Shown in pieces: positions 62,014-64,000 of a stretch of DNA of 64,000 bases. A program made the position numbers and the translations under genes. The number at the start of each line of letters is the position of its first letter. The first letter of the stretch is position 1. Origin of the DNA: Enterocloster hominis (ex Liu et al. 2021) (lineage in GTDB: Bacteria > Bacillota > Clostridia > Lachnospirales > Lachnospiraceae); assembly GCA_014385265.1 (NCBI GenBank), contig JACRTJ010000006.1, positions 50,152-114,151 of the forward strand, written 5' to 3'. The notes beneath the pieces were generated by a model that saw only the letters and a list, made by a program, of their open reading frames with translations, did not search any database and was not told the origin of the DNA.

Positions 62014-62057
62014 ATTATAAACCATTTTCCATGGAAATACTATCCCATATGGAAAAT
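62014..62057 (-). promoter_or_regulatory. sufCB promoter region with dyad
   Basis: TATAAT (62014-62019) without a good -35, and next to it a 9-bp inverted repeat ATTTTCCAT/ATGGAAAAT (62024-62032 and 62049-62057), in the place where an activator or repressor would bind. The rest of the gap to 62190 holds no gene. Confidence 0.45.
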
Positions 62058-62191
62058 TTTGCAGTCGTAAGAAGGAAGCCTGCCTGCGGGGTCTCTGTCT
62101 GCTGCAGGCCGCCTTTGCATCAGGACTCTCTTCCGCCGCAAGACGATCCCCGCGGAGCGTTTATACGCCGCAGGACGCATTCCCCATAACG

Positions 62192-62223
62192 TAAAAACGC
62201 CCCGGGGAATCTCCCGGAGCGTC
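62192..62223 (-). terminator. Terminator of the secreted repeat-protein gene
   Basis: GC-rich stem (62197-62207 with 62212-62222, one mismatch) followed by TTTTTAC on the minus strand, 17 bases after the stop. Confidence 0.78.
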
Positions 62224-62239
62224 CATATCATTTTTCCTG

Positions 62240-63121
62240 TTACTGGGCTGCTGTGATCGTATTTACGATATCCGCCATAGCGCCTGCATCAGACATGGTG
62301 CAGCTGGTGGCTAAGATCACCATAAAGCTCTCATGCTTTCTGCAGTAGAAGGAAGTCTGGTTCTGTTTGCCCTTCTTATTTGTTCTGGTGATGGAAACCT
62401 TGGAATAGTTCTGGCCGCCTACGGTAACGGTCTCAACGGCGCCCACCTGGCCAGTCTTGCCTTTTTCAGCGTTTCCTAACTGTGCTGCGAATGTGGCCGC
62501 ATCCATCTCCGGCATTTTCGCCATATTGGCGTAGTAGATCTCCAGCTCACCGAAATCTGTGCTCATGGAGAAATCATAAGTCACCTTAGGATTTCCAATG
62601 GTGCCGTAAATATCGTCGGAGAACAGTTCCTCTGCTTCCACATCTGTATTGGCGGAGCCGATCACCTGGGGAATGCGGATATTGGACCATGTGTTTGTAA
62701 ACACGCCGCCGCTTAATTTTCCCTTGGGTGCTGTGGGAACAGGGGCTACCCAGCTTCCGTCCTCATTGAAGGAATAGGATACGCCGTCGATCACTCTTGT
62801 CTGGTTGGCTACCATAAGGCCCGTCTCCGGATCTGTGTAGAACCATACCTCGTTTCCGCGGCCGTCTCCGCCCTCTGCCTTGATCCAGCCCTTTATGGTA
62901 TTTCCCTTTCCATCATAATACACCCAGTTGGAGCCCTGCTCGGTCCAGCCGTATAACATGGATTCCGTATCTGCGGCTCCCTCTGTGGTCTCCTCCGGAG
63001 CAGAGTTCCGGATGCTTCCATCCTCTTCCACAACCACTGCGTCTGCAAATGCAGAGATCACGTTCATGCTCCCGAGGGCAGCCGTTGCTGCTGTCAGTAA
63101 TAATACCTTTCTTAATTTCAT
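62240..63121 (-). CDS. Secreted protein with cell-wall-binding repeats
   Basis: A 293-residue exported protein: signal peptide (RKVLLLTAATAALGSMNVIS up to AFA-DA), a choline/glucan-binding type repeat region (GWTEQGSNWVYYDGKGNTIK, GWIKAEGGDGRGNEVWFYTD, VIDGVSYSFNEDGSW) in residues 50-140, and a C-terminal domain of about 150 residues (TDFGELEIYYANMAKMPEMD) of unknown fold. The ATG at 63119-63121 follows GGAGTGAGG. It shares its repeat type with the TPR lipoprotein at 43459-45501. Confidence 0.85.
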   Translation of the reverse strand: MKLRKVLLLTAATAALGSMNVISAFADAVVVEEDGSIRNSAPEETTEGAADTESMLYGWTEQGSNWVYYDGKGNTIKGWIKAEGGDGRGNEVWFYTDPETGLMVANQTRVIDGVSYSFNEDGSWVAPVPTAPKGKLSGGVFTNTWSNIRIPQVIGSANTDVEAEELFSDDIYGTIGNPKVTYDFSMSTDFGELEIYYANMAKMPEMDAATFAAQLGNAEKGKTGQVGAVETVTVGGQNYSKVSITRTNKKGKQNQTSFYCRKHESFMVILATSCTMSDAGAMADIVNTITAAQ

Positions 63122-63161
63122 ATAAACCTCACTCCTAATTTTTATTTTCATTTCTGTTCTG

Positions 63162-63190
63162 ATTATACTAGAAGTTTCCGGATAACGCAA
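63162..63190 (-). promoter_or_regulatory. Promoter of the secreted repeat-protein gene
   Basis: TTGCGT (63185-63190), 17 bases, TATAAT (63162-63167) on the minus strand. Confidence 0.7.
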
Positions 63191-63267
63191 GCCGGAACCG
63201 TTGGAAATACAGGGAATTAAACGAATCTTAAGATTCCTTACCCTTTCTTTTCATTTTTGATCTTCTC

Positions 63268-63297
63268 TTGAAACTCTGCGCCCATATCCAGTATAAT
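63268..63297 (+). promoter_or_regulatory. Promoter of the YcxB-like gene
   Basis: TTGAAA (63268-63273), 18 bases, TATAAT (63292-63297), 28 bases before the ATG. Confidence 0.7.
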
Positions 63298-63325
63298 ATC
63301 TCTATAAAAAACAGGAGGGGATACT

Positions 63326-63850
63326 ATGGAATTTACCACCGCCACCGATTATGACATGAAGACTCTGACCGCTATGGCCAAAGCCCTGCGGAAAACCGTA
63401 AGGAAAAGGAAAAGCCGCCGCGCCCATATCTTTGGATGGATCGTGGTCCTTCTGGGAACCCTTCTTCTCCTTCCTCCGGCGGGCAGCTCCTTTTCCATCA
63501 GCGGAAAGACGCTCCTTACTCTGGCGGCCGTTCTCGCCATCCTCTTAACCTTTATCTTTGAGGACAGGCTCAACGGCTATTTCGCCAGAAAGCGGCTGCT
63601 TCCCGGTACTGAATCAGCCGTCTCCGTCTTTAAGGAGGACTCCTACCATACGGAAACCAGAAGCGGGCAGACAGACTGGCCCTATGACCGGATCGTGGCC
63701 ATGGCAGAGCTCCCAGACTGCTTCATCCTAATCCTGGGTGAAAACCATGCCCAGGCGTATGACAAAGCCAGGCTCAAGGGCGGGAGTCCGGAGGAATTTG
63801 CTCGTTTTCTCGAAGCCAGGACCGGACTTTCCATTGTCCGGATCTCCTAA
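63326..63850 (+). CDS. YcxB-like membrane protein
   Basis: A 174-residue protein: basic N-terminal part (KALRKTVRKRKSRRAH), two hydrophobic helices (IFGWIVVLLGTLLLLPPAGS and LLTLAAVLAILLTFIF), and a C-terminal PH-like domain ending DWPYDRIVAMAELPDCFILI. This is the YcxB plan seen in many Firmicutes; function unknown. AGGAGGGG precedes the ATG. Confidence 0.78.
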   Translation: MEFTTATDYDMKTLTAMAKALRKTVRKRKSRRAHIFGWIVVLLGTLLLLPPAGSSFSISGKTLLTLAAVLAILLTFIFEDRLNGYFARKRLLPGTESAVSVFKEDSYHTETRSGQTDWPYDRIVAMAELPDCFILILGENHAQAYDKARLKGGSPEEFARFLEARTGLSIVRIS

Positions 63851-63856
63851 TACAAA

Positions 63857-63883
63857 AACAGCCTCCCTTTCTGGGAGGCTGTT
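63857..63883 (-). terminator. Inverted repeat/terminator after the YcxB-like gene
   Basis: An 11-bp perfect stem (63857-63867 with 63873-63883). The T run lies on the minus-strand side, so it best ends a transcript coming from the right edge. Confidence 0.65.
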
Positions 63884-63889
63884 CAGACT

Positions 63890-63935
63890 GTAGACAAAGT
63901 TGGTGCTGGGATTATTCCCAGCACCACTTTTCTAC
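63890..63935. repeat. Long inverted repeat at the right edge
   Basis: An 11-bp perfect GC stem (63901-63911 with 63916-63926) extended by imperfect GTAGA/TCTAC outer arms. Beyond it, 63936-64000 is AT-rich with no complete gene. It could be a terminator or the end of an insertion sequence continuing outside the window. Confidence 0.45.
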
Positions 63936-64000
63936 ATATAGCGATTCTTCTATCAAAAATCTTAAAAAACTCAAGATTTCCGATGTTTTAGAGGCCCTGT

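Noticed and set aside
1..64000. CRISPR array, tRNA or rRNA genes, prophage structural genes
   Set aside because: None of these patterns was seen on either strand; the only structured RNA recognised with confidence is rnpB.

Overview
The window reads as a chromosome segment of an endospore-forming anaerobic Firmicute of the class Clostridia, most likely Lachnospiraceae. The evidence is gene content: an uninterrupted sporulation sigma factor (sigK), CodY, the dgt-dnaG-rpoD-trmK-nif3 operon, a type A RNase P RNA, a two-gene SufCB iron-sulfur scaffold and a low-GC Gram-positive capsule regulator set. The genus cannot be fixed from sequence reading alone. Nearly all genes are on the minus strand.

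Region 1 (about 1-20,330) is a capsule/exopolysaccharide locus transcribed right to left. It starts at a clear promoter near 20,173-20,201 with the regulatory and assembly genes: PHP phosphatase, Wzz-like chain-length protein, CpsD tyrosine kinase with a Tyr-rich tail, LCP ligase and a small secreted protein. A strong terminator follows, then the priming sugar-phosphate transferase. The serotype-specific part (70-14,254) is visibly poorer in G+C than the rest. It holds glycosyltransferases, a B12-binding radical SAM protein, a thymidylate-kinase-like kinase, an AlkP-superfamily phosphodiesterase, Wzy, Wzx, a polysaccharide pyruvyl transferase and an F420-hydrogenase-beta-like Fe-S protein. Three loci in it are decayed: an acyltransferase with three frameshifts, a composite glycosyltransferase relic, and the 3' stump of an epimerase-like gene at the left edge. 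A divergent XRE regulator with repeated operator-like sites sits at the head of the locus.

Region 2 (20,700-53,250) is mostly conserved housekeeping: tsf-rpsB, codY, topA, dprA, comM/yifB, a two-component system with a lipase-like hydrolase, sigK, pepD, an Fe-alcohol dehydrogenase, an ABC export-type module, pyrBI, a TauE-like permease, a TPR lipoprotein, rnpB, a TGS/uridine-kinase fusion and nif3-trmK-rpoD-dnaG-dgt. Between the two-component system and a small secreted protein lies the 3' remnant of a group II intron (end of the reverse transcriptase plus domains V/VI).

Region 3 (53,365-64,000) is accessory in character. A single-chain SF1 helicase/PD-(D/E)XK nuclease is followed by a 2-kb AT-rich cassette at the 3' end of a Csp-like subtilase gene. 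The cassette has its own promoter with tandem 24-bp repeats, three tightly packed genes (AbiEi-like antitoxin, small membrane protein, KilA-N protein) and a strong terminator. It is bounded by perfect 21-bp direct repeats, one of them being the last codons of the subtilase gene, and both copies keep a stop codon at the same place. It carries no integrase and no AbiEii toxin. This is the best candidate in the window for an undescribed mobile (possibly anti-phage) unit. Further right are an AEC transporter, sufCB, a secreted cell-wall-repeat protein and a YcxB-like protein; two strong inverted repeats occupy the right edge.
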